DNA of 59,627 nt from the NCBI GenBank assembly GCA_026993785.1, contig JALWRZ010000001.1:41559-101185 (forward strand), written 5' to 3'. Below the pieces are notes generated by a model. The model worked only from the letters and a program-made list of their open reading frames with translations. It made no database searches and was not told the origin of the DNA. The first letter of the stretch is position 1. Each line of letters begins with the position of its first letter. The translations under genes and the position numbers were made by a program. This document shows positions 8,689-16,374 of this stretch, piece after piece. Source of the stretch: DHVE2 group archaeon. GTDB taxonomy: Archaea; Thermoplasmatota; Thermoplasmata; Thermoplasmatales; Aciduliprofundaceae.

Positions 8689-9187
8689 TCTCGCTCACCT
8701 CTTCTTCATTGTTACCTTCTTCCTCACTACTTTCTTTCTCATTTTCCTCTTCTTCCTTGTTCTCCTCTTCTTCTTTCACTTCCTCCTCTTCTATCTCTTC
8801 CTCCTCAACAATTGGCACGCCTTTCTTCTCCTCGGCGAGCCTGTAAAGCTTCTCTTTTCTCTTGGGATCCGTGAGGTTGAGCTTGATGATCATAAGATTG
8901 GAAGGATCAAGCCATCTCTGCACGCTCTTGTTATCCGTCCTCCTTATGGTCACGCCTTCGACGGCGACCTTCATCTTCTTAAGATTTACCTCAACAACTT
9001 TTCCTTCATGACCCTTGAAATTGCCCCTCATGATGCGCACTATATCTCCCTTTCTCACCACGAAATTGCGCACACCGTATTTGGCATAAAGCTCATCGCT
9101 GAGATGCGACTTCATCATCTTCTGCCTCCTATGTTTCGGGGCCTCATATATAACTTTTCTTTGCTTTCTTGGATGAAAGGATACCAT
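8681..9187 (-). CDS. rpl24: Large-subunit ribosomal protein uL24 (L24) with long acidic tail
   Basis: An assembly-initiating large-subunit protein with a KOW motif (KGDIVRIMRGNFKGHEGKVV at about residues 42-61). It has 168 residues where archaeal L24 is commonly about 115-120; the surplus is a C-terminal run of about 45 residues made almost entirely of Glu, Asn, Ser and Lys. The ATG at 9187 follows GAGGTG by 6 nt; an in-frame upstream Met would start inside rpl14 and was rejected. The tail is encoded by a long run of GAA/GAG codons and ends overlapping rps4e. Confidence 0.93.
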   Translation of the reverse strand: MVSFHPRKQRKVIYEAPKHRRQKMMKSHLSDELYAKYGVRNFVVRKGDIVRIMRGNFKGHEGKVVEVNLKKMKVAVEGVTIRRTDNKSVQRWLDPSNLMIIKLNLTDPKRKEKLYRLAEEKKGVPIVEEEEIEEEEVKEEEENKEEEENEKESSEEEGNNEEEVSENE

Positions 9188-9197
9188 ATTAAACACC

Positions 9198-9596
9198 TCA
9201 CACAATTATACTGGCTATTGCCGCTATCCTCGGCCATCTCTCTGCAGCTTCTCTTGCCACAGGACCTTTTATCTCGCTCCCCTTGGTCTCTCCCGTGGGC
9301 GTGACTATAACAGCGGCGTTATCATCAAACTGCACCCAGGTACCATCCGCACGCCTGAACGGGCGGCGCTGCCTGACTATAACCGCAGGGAATACCTTCT
9401 TTCGCATATCCGGCGAACCCTTCTTAACGCTAACTACGACCATATCTCCCACACCTGCCGAGGGATATTTTCTAGCTACACCATGATACTTGAGGACTTG
9501 GATTATCTCAACTTCCTTGGCTCCCGTATTATCTGCGCAAATCAATCTTGCCCCTGTGGGCAAGCCACGGGTTTGTCTACCTGCAATCCCCTTCAC
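9198..9596 (-). CDS. rpl14: Large-subunit ribosomal protein uL14 (L14), GTG start
   Basis: L14 lies at the subunit interface beside L19e. The 132-residue product contains the signatures [17 protein letters not shown] at about 17-33 and [20 protein letters not shown] near 47-66. Translation starts at GTG, placed 6 nt after GAGGTG. Its stop codon forms the first bases of the rpl24 ribosome-binding site. Confidence 0.95.
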   Translation of the reverse strand: MKGIAGRQTRGLPTGARLICADNTGAKEVEIIQVLKYHGVARKYPSAGVGDMVVVSVKKGSPDMRKKVFPAVIVRQRRPFRRADGTWVQFDDNAAVIVTPTGETKGSEIKGPVAREAAERWPRIAAIASIIV

Positions 9597-9601
9597 TTAA
9601 A

Positions 9602-9931
9602 TCACCTCTCAATCTTCTCCACTATGACAAAGCTCACGCTCTTGGCCAGGGGTCTGCATTCCATAAATCTTACGTGATCTCCGACCTTGGCATCGATGCA
9701 TGGTGGATTGTGAACGTGATACCTGCTTCTCCTCTTCTCGTATCTCTCGTATTTCTTCACGTATCGGAGATATTCTCTCTCAACCACTACGGTTTTTTCC
9801 ATCTTGTCTGAGATTACTACACCTTCCAGTATCTGCCCCCTCACCTTAAGATGCCCATGAAAGGGGCAGTTGGGATCATCGCATTCCCTCTCAGGCGGCT
9901 TAACATCTATACCTATATCCCTCGCTTTCAT
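9602..9931 (-). CDS. rps17: Small-subunit ribosomal protein uS17 (S17)
   Basis: Primary 16S rRNA binding protein with an OB fold. The 109-residue archaeal form begins with [10 protein letters not shown] and a [10 protein letters not shown] segment at about residues 17-26 and carries the S17 core ([19 protein letters not shown] near 35-53). The start overlaps the rnp1 stop by 4 bases. Order and length are standard for archaea. Confidence 0.94.
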   Translation of the reverse strand: MKARDIGIDVKPPERECDDPNCPFHGHLKVRGQILEGVVISDKMEKTVVVEREYLRYVKKYERYEKRRSRYHVHNPPCIDAKVGDHVRFMECRPLAKSVSFVIVEKIER

Positions 9932-10209
9932 TTTCCTTTCCTCCTGAGTAGCTTTTTAATTCTTTCATGGGGCCTGTAATTTATTGCATCCCCGCTCAGC
10001 TCGACCTCCTTGTCATTGAGCTTGAATTTGAATCTTGCACCCTTCTTCATTATCATCTTCTCCCCTCTTTGTGTTTCAAATATCAGCATGTGATATGTTT
10101 CATCTACTATCCTGCCCTCTATACCAATCTGATTTGGATTTGTGGAATCCACCACCTTCGCATAAAGCCCGATAAGCTCATGCATCTTCAAATTCTTCTC
10201 TGTTCTCAT
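9928..10209 (-). CDS. rnp1: RNase P protein component 1 (Rpp29/p29)
   Basis: Protein subunit of archaeal RNase P that helps the catalytic RNA mature tRNA 5' ends. The 93-residue product has an Sm-like barrel; [19 protein letters not shown] at about residues 28-46 is the recognisable core. Position between rpl29 and rps17 is the conserved archaeal location. It overlaps the rpl29 stop by 4 bases and rps17 by 4 bases. Confidence 0.93.
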   Translation of the reverse strand: MRTEKNLKMHELIGLYAKVVDSTNPNQIGIEGRIVDETYHMLIFETQRGEKMIMKKGARFKFKLNDKEVELSGDAINYRPHERIKKLLRRKGK

Positions 10210-10400
10210 TCTCTCATCACCGTGAGTATTCTTGCTATCTGCCTTCTCAAGCTTCTTATCTTCCCCGGGCTGGGAGGTGCTCCACCCATGGCGCTCACAC
10301 CCAGCTCGTGCATCAGCTCGCGACGCAGCTCAGCTAGCTTCTTTCTCCTCTCTTCCTCGCTCATCTGCCTTATTTCCTTCGCCTTCAGTTCCCTTGGCAT
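10206..10400 (-). CDS. rpl29: Large-subunit ribosomal protein uL29 (L29), embedded in the 3' end of rps3
   Basis: L29 lies near the exit tunnel and helps dock the signal recognition particle. The 64-residue helical product begins MPRELKAKEIRQMSEEE, the family N-terminus. The ATG at 10400 follows GAGGTG by 7 nt, and that site lies inside rps3 codons. The first 71 bases overlap rps3 in another frame, so both reading frames are used. An ATG two codons upstream is less well spaced. Confidence 0.92.
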   Translation of the reverse strand: MPRELKAKEIRQMSEEERRKKLAELRRELMHELGVSAMGGAPPSPGKIRSLRRQIARILTVMRE

Positions 10401-11064
10401 TCTCATTCACCTCTTCTTCCTTCTTCTCCTCTTCTTTTACTTCTTCCTTCACCTCTTCCCCCTCACCTTCTGCAGGGGGTGGAAGGATATTTATCTCATC
10501 GGGTAATTTCACATCAGGAGGCATTATCTTAACTGTGACTCCTATAACACCAGGCTTGGTTTTAGCAATGGCATAACCCACATCTACAAGCTCTGCAGGC
10601 TTACCATTGTATTTTATCGTTCCAGCTATAAACTTCTCCGTTCTTGCCCTATCTCCGGTGAGCTTGCCAGCAATTATTATCTGAGCACCTTTGGCTCCTG
10701 CCTCCATAATTCTGCGGAGCGTGGAATGTCCCGCACGCCTGAAGTGCCACCCCCTTTCCAGCGCGGAGGCAAGCTTCTCGGCCATAATCTGAGCGTTAAG
10801 ATAGGGATTGGGAGATTCCTTAACCTCTATTGTTGGATTCTCGACTCCAAACTCTCTTTGCAGCTTTTCTGTGAGCTCTTTTATCTTGGCACCCTTTCTT
10901 CCTATTATCAGGCCAGGTCTTTCTACTTCCAGCACTATTCTCGTGCCCAATGGGGTTCTCTGTATCTCGAGACCTCCAAAACCAGCTACACTTGCCTCTT
11001 TCATAAGATATTCCTTGATGAGCAGCCTGCGAACGTTTTCCCTAACAAATATTCTCTCATCCAT
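10330..11064 (-). CDS. rps3: Small-subunit ribosomal protein uS3 (S3) with acidic tail
   Basis: S3 forms part of the mRNA entry site. The 244-residue product has a KH domain with GLIIGRKGAKIKEL at about residues 51-64 and the C-terminal S3 domain with GDRARTEKFIAGTIKYNGKP near 137-156. The last 45 or so residues are a Glu/Lys/Gly-rich tail. The final 71 coding bases double as the start of rpl29. It begins just after rpl22. Confidence 0.94.
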   Translation of the reverse strand: MDERIFVRENVRRLLIKEYLMKEASVAGFGGLEIQRTPLGTRIVLEVERPGLIIGRKGAKIKELTEKLQREFGVENPTIEVKESPNPYLNAQIMAEKLASALERGWHFRRAGHSTLRRIMEAGAKGAQIIIAGKLTGDRARTEKFIAGTIKYNGKPAELVDVGYAIAKTKPGVIGVTVKIMPPDVKLPDEINILPPPAEGEGEEVKEEVKEEEKKEEEVNENAKGTEGEGNKADERGREEKEAS

Positions 11065-11066
11065 AA

Positions 11067-11525
11067 TTATTCCTCCTCAGAGGGAACCCTTTCTTCCAAT
11101 ATGACCTCGATGTTTACCCTATCCCTCCTTATCTCGGTGGAGCGACCGTAAGCTCTCGGTGTATAGCTCTTGAAAATCCTGCCCTTATGAGCGGCGATGT
11201 GCATGATGTATAAATAGTCTGTGTCCAGATCCTTGTTTTCCGCATTGGCTTCGGCGTTCTCAAGAATCTTGAGTATGTACTTAGCCTCCTTTACAGGGTA
11301 TCTCCCAGGACCAACACCCTTGCGATGGGATATTGAATCAAGATACCTGAAATAGGGCACTGCCCTTTTCTTCTTTATTACATCCTCTAAGAATTCCTTG
11401 GCATCCTCCAGCCTCATGCCCTTTAAGGCCCTGCAGAGATTCACAGAGTCTTTGAGGGAAATGGGCAGATCCCTTCCAAAGGATTTAGCGTATTTTTCAC
11501 CTTCCACCTTGATACTGTAGGGCAT
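11067..11525 (-). CDS. rpl22: Large-subunit ribosomal protein uL22 (L22)
   Basis: L22 lines the nascent-chain exit tunnel. The 152-residue archaeal form carries the tunnel hairpin and conserved MRLEDAKEFLEDVI at about residues 37-50. GAGGTG lies 6 nt before the ATG at 11525; the GTG within that site is in frame three codons upstream but is the ribosome-binding site, not the start. It lies between rps19 and rps3. Confidence 0.94.
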   Translation of the reverse strand: MPYSIKVEGEKYAKSFGRDLPISLKDSVNLCRALKGMRLEDAKEFLEDVIKKKRAVPYFRYLDSISHRKGVGPGRYPVKEAKYILKILENAEANAENKDLDTDYLYIMHIAAHKGRIFKSYTPRAYGRSTEIRRDRVNIEVILEERVPSEEE

Positions 11526-11535
11526 GGCTTTCACC

Positions 11536-11994
11536 TCACTTCAGCGGCACGAACTTGGAGCTGCGGGTAGCACCCACACCTGGGCCGCTATGCTTAACCT
11601 CTTTGCGTGTTAGTGCGAACTCACCAAGATAATGACCTATCATTTCAGGCTTGATCTCTATCTCCACAAATTCCTTGCCATTGTGAACTGCGACTCTCTT
11701 ACCCACAAATTGAGGAAGAACTATGAGGTCTCGGCGATGGGTTCTAACAACTTTGCCATTGGAGTTTATTATCTTTCTAACAGCTTTCATTCTTTCTTCA
11801 TCCCAGCCCCTCTTAAGGGTTCTCCTTGCCCTTGCAGGAAGAAGCTCCGCAAACTCATCCCAGCTCATCTTCTGCAATTCCTCCAAGGAGTATCCCCTGT
11901 AGGAGAACTCCTTCATACGACCCATTATAATTTTACGGGTCTTCCTTTTCCTCCTTCTCGCCGCCTTGGCGCTAATCTTTCTCATCTTTGCCAT
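11536..11994 (-). CDS. rps19: Small-subunit ribosomal protein uS19 (S19)
   Basis: S19 sits in the small-subunit head near the A-site finger. The 152-residue archaeal form has a basic N-terminal extension, and the core contains [20 protein letters not shown] at about residues 78-97 and the glycine-rich C-terminus [26 protein letters not shown] precedes the ATG by 5 nt. It lies between rpl2 and rpl22. Confidence 0.94.
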   Translation of the reverse strand: MAKMRKISAKAARRRKRKTRKIIMGRMKEFSYRGYSLEELQKMSWDEFAELLPARARRTLKRGWDEERMKAVRKIINSNGKVVRTHRRDLIVLPQFVGKRVAVHNGKEFVEIEIKPEMIGHYLGEFALTRKEVKHSGPGVGATRSSKFVPLK

Positions 11995-11998
11995 CTAC

Positions 11999-12703
11999 TC
12001 ACCTCTTCTTCTTTTTCTTCTTAGGGGATAATCTTCCAACCTTTCTGCCAGGAGGCGCATGTCGTGACACGGTACTCGGGCGCCCTACATGCTGGTGATT
12101 ACCTCCACCATGCGGGTGATTCACCGCATTCATAGCTACGCCTCTTACACGCACATGCTTCCTGGCCTTGCTTCTCCACGCATGATATATCTTACCTGCC
12201 TTGAGCATGGGTTTCTCCTTTCTACCGCCACCGGCAAGTATGCCTATGGTGGCTCTACATCGAGGATCAAAGAGCTTGAACTCTCCCGAGGGTAGCTGCA
12301 CCGTAGTCTTTGCTCCATGAGTTACAATTTGAGCATAGCTGCCGCCGCTCCTTATGAATTTACCACCATCCCCTGGCTGTGCCTCTATATTGTATATGGG
12401 CACACCTTCAGGTATGCTTCCCAAGGGAAGAACGTTGCCCGGTCTTATATCCGCGCCTTCCCCTATCTGTATCTCCTGACCCTCATACATTCCAAGATGT
12501 GCAAGCATAAGATACTCTTCACCATTATCTAACTTCACTCTAGCAAGGGGAGCCGTGTGTCCAGGATCATGGAAAATCTCCACCACATAGCCGCGGGCCT
12601 GTGGAACTTTTGGATTGATAGGCTTACCCGCATACCTGTGGCTAGGAGCCCTATACACAGAGGAGCCACGACCTCTTCTTTGAGGTATTATTCTCTTACC
12701 CAT
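11999..12703 (-). CDS. rpl2: Large-subunit ribosomal protein uL2 (L2)
   Basis: L2 is needed for subunit joining and peptidyl-transferase activity. The 234-residue product shows the conserved C-terminal GVAMNAVNHPHGGGNHQHVG at about residues 188-207, which includes the histidine-rich loop reaching towards the peptidyl-transferase centre. It ends in a run of lysines. A GGTGGTG element precedes the ATG. It lies between rpl23 and rps19 as usual. Confidence 0.96.
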   Translation of the reverse strand: MGKRIIPQRRGRGSSVYRAPSHRYAGKPINPKVPQARGYVVEIFHDPGHTAPLARVKLDNGEEYLMLAHLGMYEGQEIQIGEGADIRPGNVLPLGSIPEGVPIYNIEAQPGDGGKFIRSGGSYAQIVTHGAKTTVQLPSGEFKLFDPRCRATIGILAGGGRKEKPMLKAGKIYHAWRSKARKHVRVRGVAMNAVNHPHGGGNHQHVGRPSTVSRHAPPGRKVGRLSPKKKKKKR

Positions 12704-12713
12704 TTACACCACC

Positions 12714-12977
12714 TTAGAATATACCCATTCTCATACCTACCTCTTCCGCACTGTATTCCTTAGCAAGCTTAACTATGGCCTTCTTCCCATAGCGCGTTAT
12801 GTAGGTATTAACCTTCTCAACCTTCACATCAAACAGCTTTTCCACAGCATGCTTTATCTGTGTCTTTGTTGCACTTCTCCTCACAATGAATGTAAGCTTG
12901 TTCTCCTTCTCAATCATAAGCAGAGATTTTTCTGTAACATAGGGCTTGATTATCACTTCGTTGGGGTCAAAGGTCAC
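12714..12977 (-). CDS. rpl23: Large-subunit ribosomal protein uL23 (L23), GTG start
   Basis: L23 is the docking site for SRP and chaperones at the exit tunnel. The 87-residue product contains [20 protein letters not shown] at about residues 9-28. GAGGTG lies 6 nt before a GTG at 12977 that overlaps the rpl4 stop by 4 bases (GTGA). An earlier in-frame GTG belongs to the ribosome-binding site and would add three residues. Confidence 0.93.
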   Translation of the reverse strand: MTFDPNEVIIKPYVTEKSLLMIEKENKLTFIVRRSATKTQIKHAVEKLFDVKVEKVNTYITRYGKKAIVKLAKEYSAEEVGMRMGIF

Positions 12978-13738
12978 GCTTCCCACCTCCTTAACTCTTC
13001 TAAAGCACCTTCCGTGAACACAGTTAATCGACCTGCATGGGTGCCGGGGGCAAGAAGCTCTGCGTTCAATTCCCGTGGGGTGACTATATCCACCCCGGGC
13101 AGGTTTCTGACACCCTTCTCCACCTTCTCCTTGTTTTTCACCACGAAAAGTATGCTCTTCTTCCTTTTGTACCTGCGGCCGCGCATCTTGCCTTTACCAC
13201 CGCGGATCTTCTTCTCGCTTGCTCTCTCTATGTCTTCATAGAGACCTATCTTTTTAAGGGCTTCTATCACGTCTTTTACCTTGCTTAGTTCTTCAAACTT
13301 GTCCTCTATTACCACAGGCAAAGTTAACTCAAGATTGAATTTGTGACCCCTCTTTCTCACCATGACTTTATTCGCAGTCATGGACAATGCGCTGTACTTG
13401 GCCAACATACGAACCTTTTTGTTTAGTTTTCTCTCCCATACCTTTTCAACGAGAGGGGGGTGCCCCGCTCTGCCACCCCGGGTATTCGGGATGATCGCGC
13501 CCCTTGTGGTGTTCCCTATGCGGGGCACCATTTTGGAAATCCCGTGACCGGGACCAAGGGATTCAGCCACCCTCCGCATCCCGGCCATGGGATCCACACC
13601 ATGGGGTTGAACCCTGTTGAGCTGGAATACCCTAACCGCCTCCTTTATCAAATCTGGGCGATAGGGATAAGAGAAAACCTTGGGAAGCTCCACCTGACCC
13701 TTGATTCCGCCGTCCAATGTATAGATGTTCACGCGCAT
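12974..13738 (-). CDS. rpl4: Large-subunit ribosomal protein uL4 (L4)
   Basis: Archaeal/eukaryotic L4 of 254 residues. It has the extended exit-tunnel loop ([20 protein letters not shown] at about residues 70-89, then GGRAGHPP). L4 homologues often control their own operons by binding the leader RNA, which matters here because a folded leader precedes the preceding gene. Start ATG follows GGGGTG by 6 nt; the 3' end overlaps rpl23. Confidence 0.95.
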   Translation of the reverse strand: MRVNIYTLDGGIKGQVELPKVFSYPYRPDLIKEAVRVFQLNRVQPHGVDPMAGMRRVAESLGPGHGISKMVPRIGNTTRGAIIPNTRGGRAGHPPLVEKVWERKLNKKVRMLAKYSALSMTANKVMVRKRGHKFNLELTLPVVIEDKFEELSKVKDVIEALKKIGLYEDIERASEKKIRGGKGKMRGRRYKRKKSILFVVKNKEKVEKGVRNLPGVDIVTPRELNAELLAPGTHAGRLTVFTEGALEELRRWEA

Positions 13739-13741
13739 TTA

Positions 13742-14764
13742 TCACACCCCCATCTTGGATTGCAGAGATACATAGGTAATTTCGATGCTCTCCACATCTT
13801 CAAGCACCTGCCTAACGGGATCGCGGAACCTTACAAGGCGCTTTGCAGGTCCAGGAACGGAGCCATGAATGAGAACATAGGGATTCTTCACTACTCCATA
13901 ATGCGGGAATCCCCCTTCTGGAGTGATTTCCATGGCAAGCTTCTTCACTCCGTTTTCCTCCACAAAATCAACATATTTGATGACCCTCTTATTGTACTCC
14001 GTTCTCTGGTGATAACCCGTCTGTCCAGCCTGCGGAACGGTATAACGGACCCAGTCTGGGTGCCAGGGACCCAAGGTGCCTATCATGCGGCGATGCTTCC
14101 TGTTCTTGTGGCTCAGCAACTTCACTCCAAATCTCTTCACGTGTCCCTGAAATCCTTTGCCCTTGGTGACGGCGATGACGTCCACAAACTTGCCCTCAGT
14201 CTTGAAATCACTGAATTTTATTTCCTTGCCCAGAAGATTCAGAGCGTATTCTTTTCTCTCTTCTACAGTGCCTCCCCCAACTCTAATCTCCATAATATCC
14301 GGAGCTTTCTTGGGGATACCGCTCACAAGCTTGGGTTGCGTGTGCACTATGAGCCTGACTTCTTCAATATCCCCTTTTATTCTTCCCAGGGCCTCCTCCT
14401 TCTTGTATTCTTTAGGTAATGGAAACCTTCGAGCCAATTCCTTATCAAGATTCTCATCCCATACCTCACCGATGCTCTTTAATCCGTACATATTCCTCTC
14501 ATAGAACCTCACACCGGCCACCTTCATGGGAGGGACTTCTATCACAGTAACAGGGGTCCAAATCTCCTGTCCCGCCGTGGTCGTATGCTTTCTCCAATCT
14601 ATGGTAAACACGTGAGTCATTCCTGCCTTGTAGCCGGCGAAGCCCTGGATGCGGGGTCCCTCATCTATCTCAGGCCAAGTCCTAATTCGCGGTACTATAC
14701 TCTTCGCTCTTTTTCTCGGATAATAGGCCATAGAGCCTCTTCTAGGATGATGCGCACTTCCCAT
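13742..14764 (-). CDS. rpl3: Large-subunit ribosomal protein uL3 (L3), first gene of the operon
   Basis: L3 helps initiate large-subunit assembly and reaches to the peptidyl-transferase centre. The 340-residue archaeal form begins MGSAHHPRRGSMAYYPRKRA and carries VTKGKGFQGHVKRFGVK at about residues 186-202. The ATG at 14764 follows GAGGTG (14771-14776) by 6 nt; the GTG of that site is in frame but rejected. It is the first gene of a run of at least 27 genes down to base 1 and is preceded by a structured leader and a TATA box. Confidence 0.95.
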   Translation of the reverse strand: MGSAHHPRRGSMAYYPRKRAKSIVPRIRTWPEIDEGPRIQGFAGYKAGMTHVFTIDWRKHTTTAGQEIWTPVTVIEVPPMKVAGVRFYERNMYGLKSIGEVWDENLDKELARRFPLPKEYKKEEALGRIKGDIEEVRLIVHTQPKLVSGIPKKAPDIMEIRVGGGTVEERKEYALNLLGKEIKFSDFKTEGKFVDVIAVTKGKGFQGHVKRFGVKLLSHKNRKHRRMIGTLGPWHPDWVRYTVPQAGQTGYHQRTEYNKRVIKYVDFVEENGVKKLAMEITPEGGFPHYGVVKNPYVLIHGSVPGPAKRLVRFRDPVRQVLEDVESIEITYVSLQSKMGV

Positions 14765-14778
14765 ATCTTTCACCTCGA

Positions 14779-14873
14779 ATCAGCCGTGACGCCTTTTATG
14801 CACCCCAAAACCTACTTGGGATGCATCATGGGCTGCCCCAATTTTTGGGCTAAGCCCTTGGCGTCTGGCTAAT
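14779..14873 (-). promoter_or_regulatory. Predicted three-way-junction RNA leader of the rpl3 operon
   Basis: Read on the minus strand, this 95-nt segment lies between the predicted transcription start (about 14880) and the rpl3 ribosome-binding site (14771-14776). P1 pairs 14867-14873 with 14779-14785 (7 bp) and 14860-14865 with 14788-14793 (6 bp), separated by a 1x2 internal loop. P2 pairs 14854-14857 with 14830-14833 and 14847-14850 with 14835-14838. P3 pairs 14816-14826 with 14798-14808 (11 bp including one G-U) with a 7-nt loop. Junction linkers are AA, AUG and AAAA. A ribosomal-protein autoregulatory leader is the simplest reading, but the ligand is not known. Confidence 0.7.
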
Positions 14874-14900
14874 CTCTCTTGGCTCCCCATAACGATATTT

Positions 14901-14910
14901 AATATTTAAA
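14901..14910 (-). promoter_or_regulatory. TATA box of the rpl3 ribosomal operon
   Basis: The minus strand reads TTTAAATATT, a good archaeal TATA element. With the usual spacing of about 26 nt, transcription would begin near 14880, just upstream of the folded leader. Confidence 0.65.
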
Positions 14911-14920
14911 GAATTCGCCT

Positions 14921-15014
14921 AGGAAGGGGCGTAGCCCCCTTTCTAAACCCTCGAAGGGAGTTCCACCCCCTCTCTACACCCCCTAAGAGGTTACCTTCGG
15001 CTTCCCTCTACACC
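14921..15014. repeat. Degenerate GC-rich hairpin repeats ending in TCTAMACCC
   Basis: Three tandem, decayed units of about 30 nt, each ending in TCTAAACCC or TCTACACC. The first contains an imperfect hairpin (AAGGGGC, loop GTA, GCCCC at 14924-14938). A better-preserved copy lies at 17591-17622. They lie between genes and may be remnants of a small dispersed repeat or act as terminators; no coding content is seen. Confidence 0.5.
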
Positions 15015-15374
15015 TCAGCAAAAAATGTGAAGAAACATACTTTCTTTCTCCCATTATCTTTATAAAACTACAAATTATTGCCGCCGATACAATCAATATT
15101 CCTATGCTGCAGTATATCTATAGAGGGGTAAGTTTTTCTTTGCTTTTGTTCCTATAACCACCTCTCGCATATACTACACCTTTTGTAGTATTCACATAGA
15201 TTGTACCGTTCTTACTTTTGGCTATAGGAAAGATTCCCTCCACTAAACTTAACTATGCCTTTAATCTATTTTCACTCCATATAATTTCCCTTCTCCTGCT
15301 TAACTTCGCTTCTCTTTTCTCATCTCTCCGCTCACCATTACAAGTTGTGCAACAAAGCATCAAGGGCAGAAAAA
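15015..15374. other. Non-coding gap with a possible structured RNA
   Basis: No convincing gene is seen in this AT-rich stretch. A TATA-like TTTATAAAA on the plus strand lies near 15059-15067. Arms at 15151-15159 and 15220-15228 are inverted, and as minus-strand RNA they pair over 9 positions with one G-U. They enclose a perfect 8-bp hairpin (15171-15178 with 15184-15191, loop of 5). The pairing favours a minus-strand transcript, with a TATA-like GATTAAAG upstream near 15262. A plus-strand start or simple repeat remnant remains possible. Confidence 0.3.
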
Positions 15375-15384
15375 GATTAAATAA
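15375..15384 (+). promoter_or_regulatory. TATA box for the UPF0200 gene
   Basis: GATTAAATAA is centred 26 nt before the ATG at 15406, the spacing of a leaderless archaeal transcript. No ribosome-binding site precedes that ATG. Confidence 0.6.
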
Positions 15385-15405
15385 TGCATAGAATATGGAC
15401 ATAGC

Positions 15406-15966
15406 ATGCTTCTTATCCTCTTGGTAGGGCTTCCAGGCGCAGGAAAGGAGGAATTTGTTAAGGTTGCCCAGGAAAGGGGCTACAAAATCATCAGAATGGG
15501 CGATGTGGTACGCGAATTCGTTGTCTCTCAGGGTCTTGAGCTGAGGGACGATATAGTAGGAGGGATCGCAAGCGAGGAAAGAAAAAAGCACGGCAAGGAC
15601 ATATGGGCCCGGAGAACTCTGGAGAAGATAAAAAAAGGAGTGGCAAAAAGGATAGTTATTGATGGAATAAGGTCCATGGATGAGGTTGAGGTATTCAAAA
15701 AAGAGCTCGGTAAAAATGCAATTCTCGTAGGAATATTTGCCCCCCGCAAATTGAGGTTTGAAAGAATAAAGAAAAGAGGGCGGGAGGATGATATCTCATC
15801 TTGGGAGGAATTTGTAAGAAGGGAGAAGAGAGAGCTTTCCTGGGGGCTTGGAGAGGTGTTTGCACTCAGCGATGAAATGCTTCTCAACACATCATCTCTT
15901 GAAGAGTTCCGGGAAAATGTCTTTCGGTTTCTTCGTGCTCTTGAAGAAAAGAATGATGATCCTTGA
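15406..15966 (+). CDS. UPF0200-family P-loop kinase-like protein (dephospho-CoA kinase-like)
   Basis: A 186-residue P-loop protein with GLPGAGKEE at residues 8-16, then GDVVREFV near 32-39 and RIVIDGIRSMDEVEVF near 83-98. It resembles nucleotide and dephospho-CoA kinases but belongs to the archaeal UPF0200 group of unproven substrate. The residue after the P-loop Lys is Glu rather than the usual Thr/Ser, which is unusual for an active kinase. It is leaderless. Its last 75 bases overlap the convergent zinc-ribbon gene. Confidence 0.8.
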   Translation: MLLILLVGLPGAGKEEFVKVAQERGYKIIRMGDVVREFVVSQGLELRDDIVGGIASEERKKHGKDIWARRTLEKIKKGVAKRIVIDGIRSMDEVEVFKKELGKNAILVGIFAPRKLRFERIKKRGREDDISSWEEFVRREKRELSWGLGEVFALSDEMLLNTSSLEEFRENVFRFLRALEEKNDDP

Positions 15967-16374
15967 GGTTACTTTATAAAGCTCATCATCGCAAATAGCC
16001 GTTTTTATCACACTTTGAGGTGGAGCAACGAAGGGAAACTCGCCCCAGAGATACTCCACCTTTCCCTCTTCCACTATGCTCTCGCAAGATTCTCTAACCC
16101 TGGATTTCATTTCATAAAGCTCATTTTCCTTTAAAAGATACCATCTACCTTCAAAATATCGGTAATGCTCTTCAAAATCGCCAAATTTTATATACCCCGG
16201 AGAATCTTTTTTGGAGAAATAATACCAACCCCTGTCTTTAGGTACCCTGTAAAATTTCTTATCTTTGCTATTCACAATGAGCAGTGAACCGCAGTAGGGA
16301 CAGGTTAGCATTGCCGCGTAGCTTTTGTCTCCCAATTCAGCATAGCAGGTAGGACACTGCCAGGGAAGTCTCAT
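15892..16374 (-). CDS. Zinc-ribbon protein of unknown function
   Basis: A 160-residue protein with two CxxC pairs (CPTC at 7-10, CPYC at 25-28) forming an N-terminal zinc ribbon, followed by an aromatic-rich beta region containing repeated Tyr/Phe/Trp (for example GWYYF and GRWYLLKE). It may be a small RNA- or protein-binding adaptor, but no family is recognised. The ATG overlaps the folP stop by 4 bases, so it is co-translated with folP. Its 3' end runs 75 bases into the convergent UPF0200 gene. Confidence 0.7.
   Translation of the reverse strand: MRLPWQCPTCYAELGDKSYAAMLTCPYCGSLLIVNSKDKKFYRVPKDRGWYYFSKKDSPGYIKFGDFEEHYRYFEGRWYLLKENELYEMKSRVRESCESIVEEGKVEYLWGEFPFVAPPQSVIKTAICDDELYKVTSRIIILFFKSTKKPKDIFPELFKR

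Noticed and set aside
14779-14873. Box C/D guide RNA in the rpl3 leader, from ATGATG and CTGA motifs
   Set aside because: The candidate boxes fall within strong stems of a three-way junction and lack the correct D' and C' boxes.
15151-15228. H/ACA guide RNA for the nested inverted repeat
   Set aside because: An ACA does follow the basal stem, but no regular upper stem, guide pocket or kink-turn could be built.
15253-15591. Minus-strand 112-codon open reading frame before and over the UPF0200 gene
   Set aside because: It is antisense to the P-loop of a recognisable gene and has no promoter or family match.
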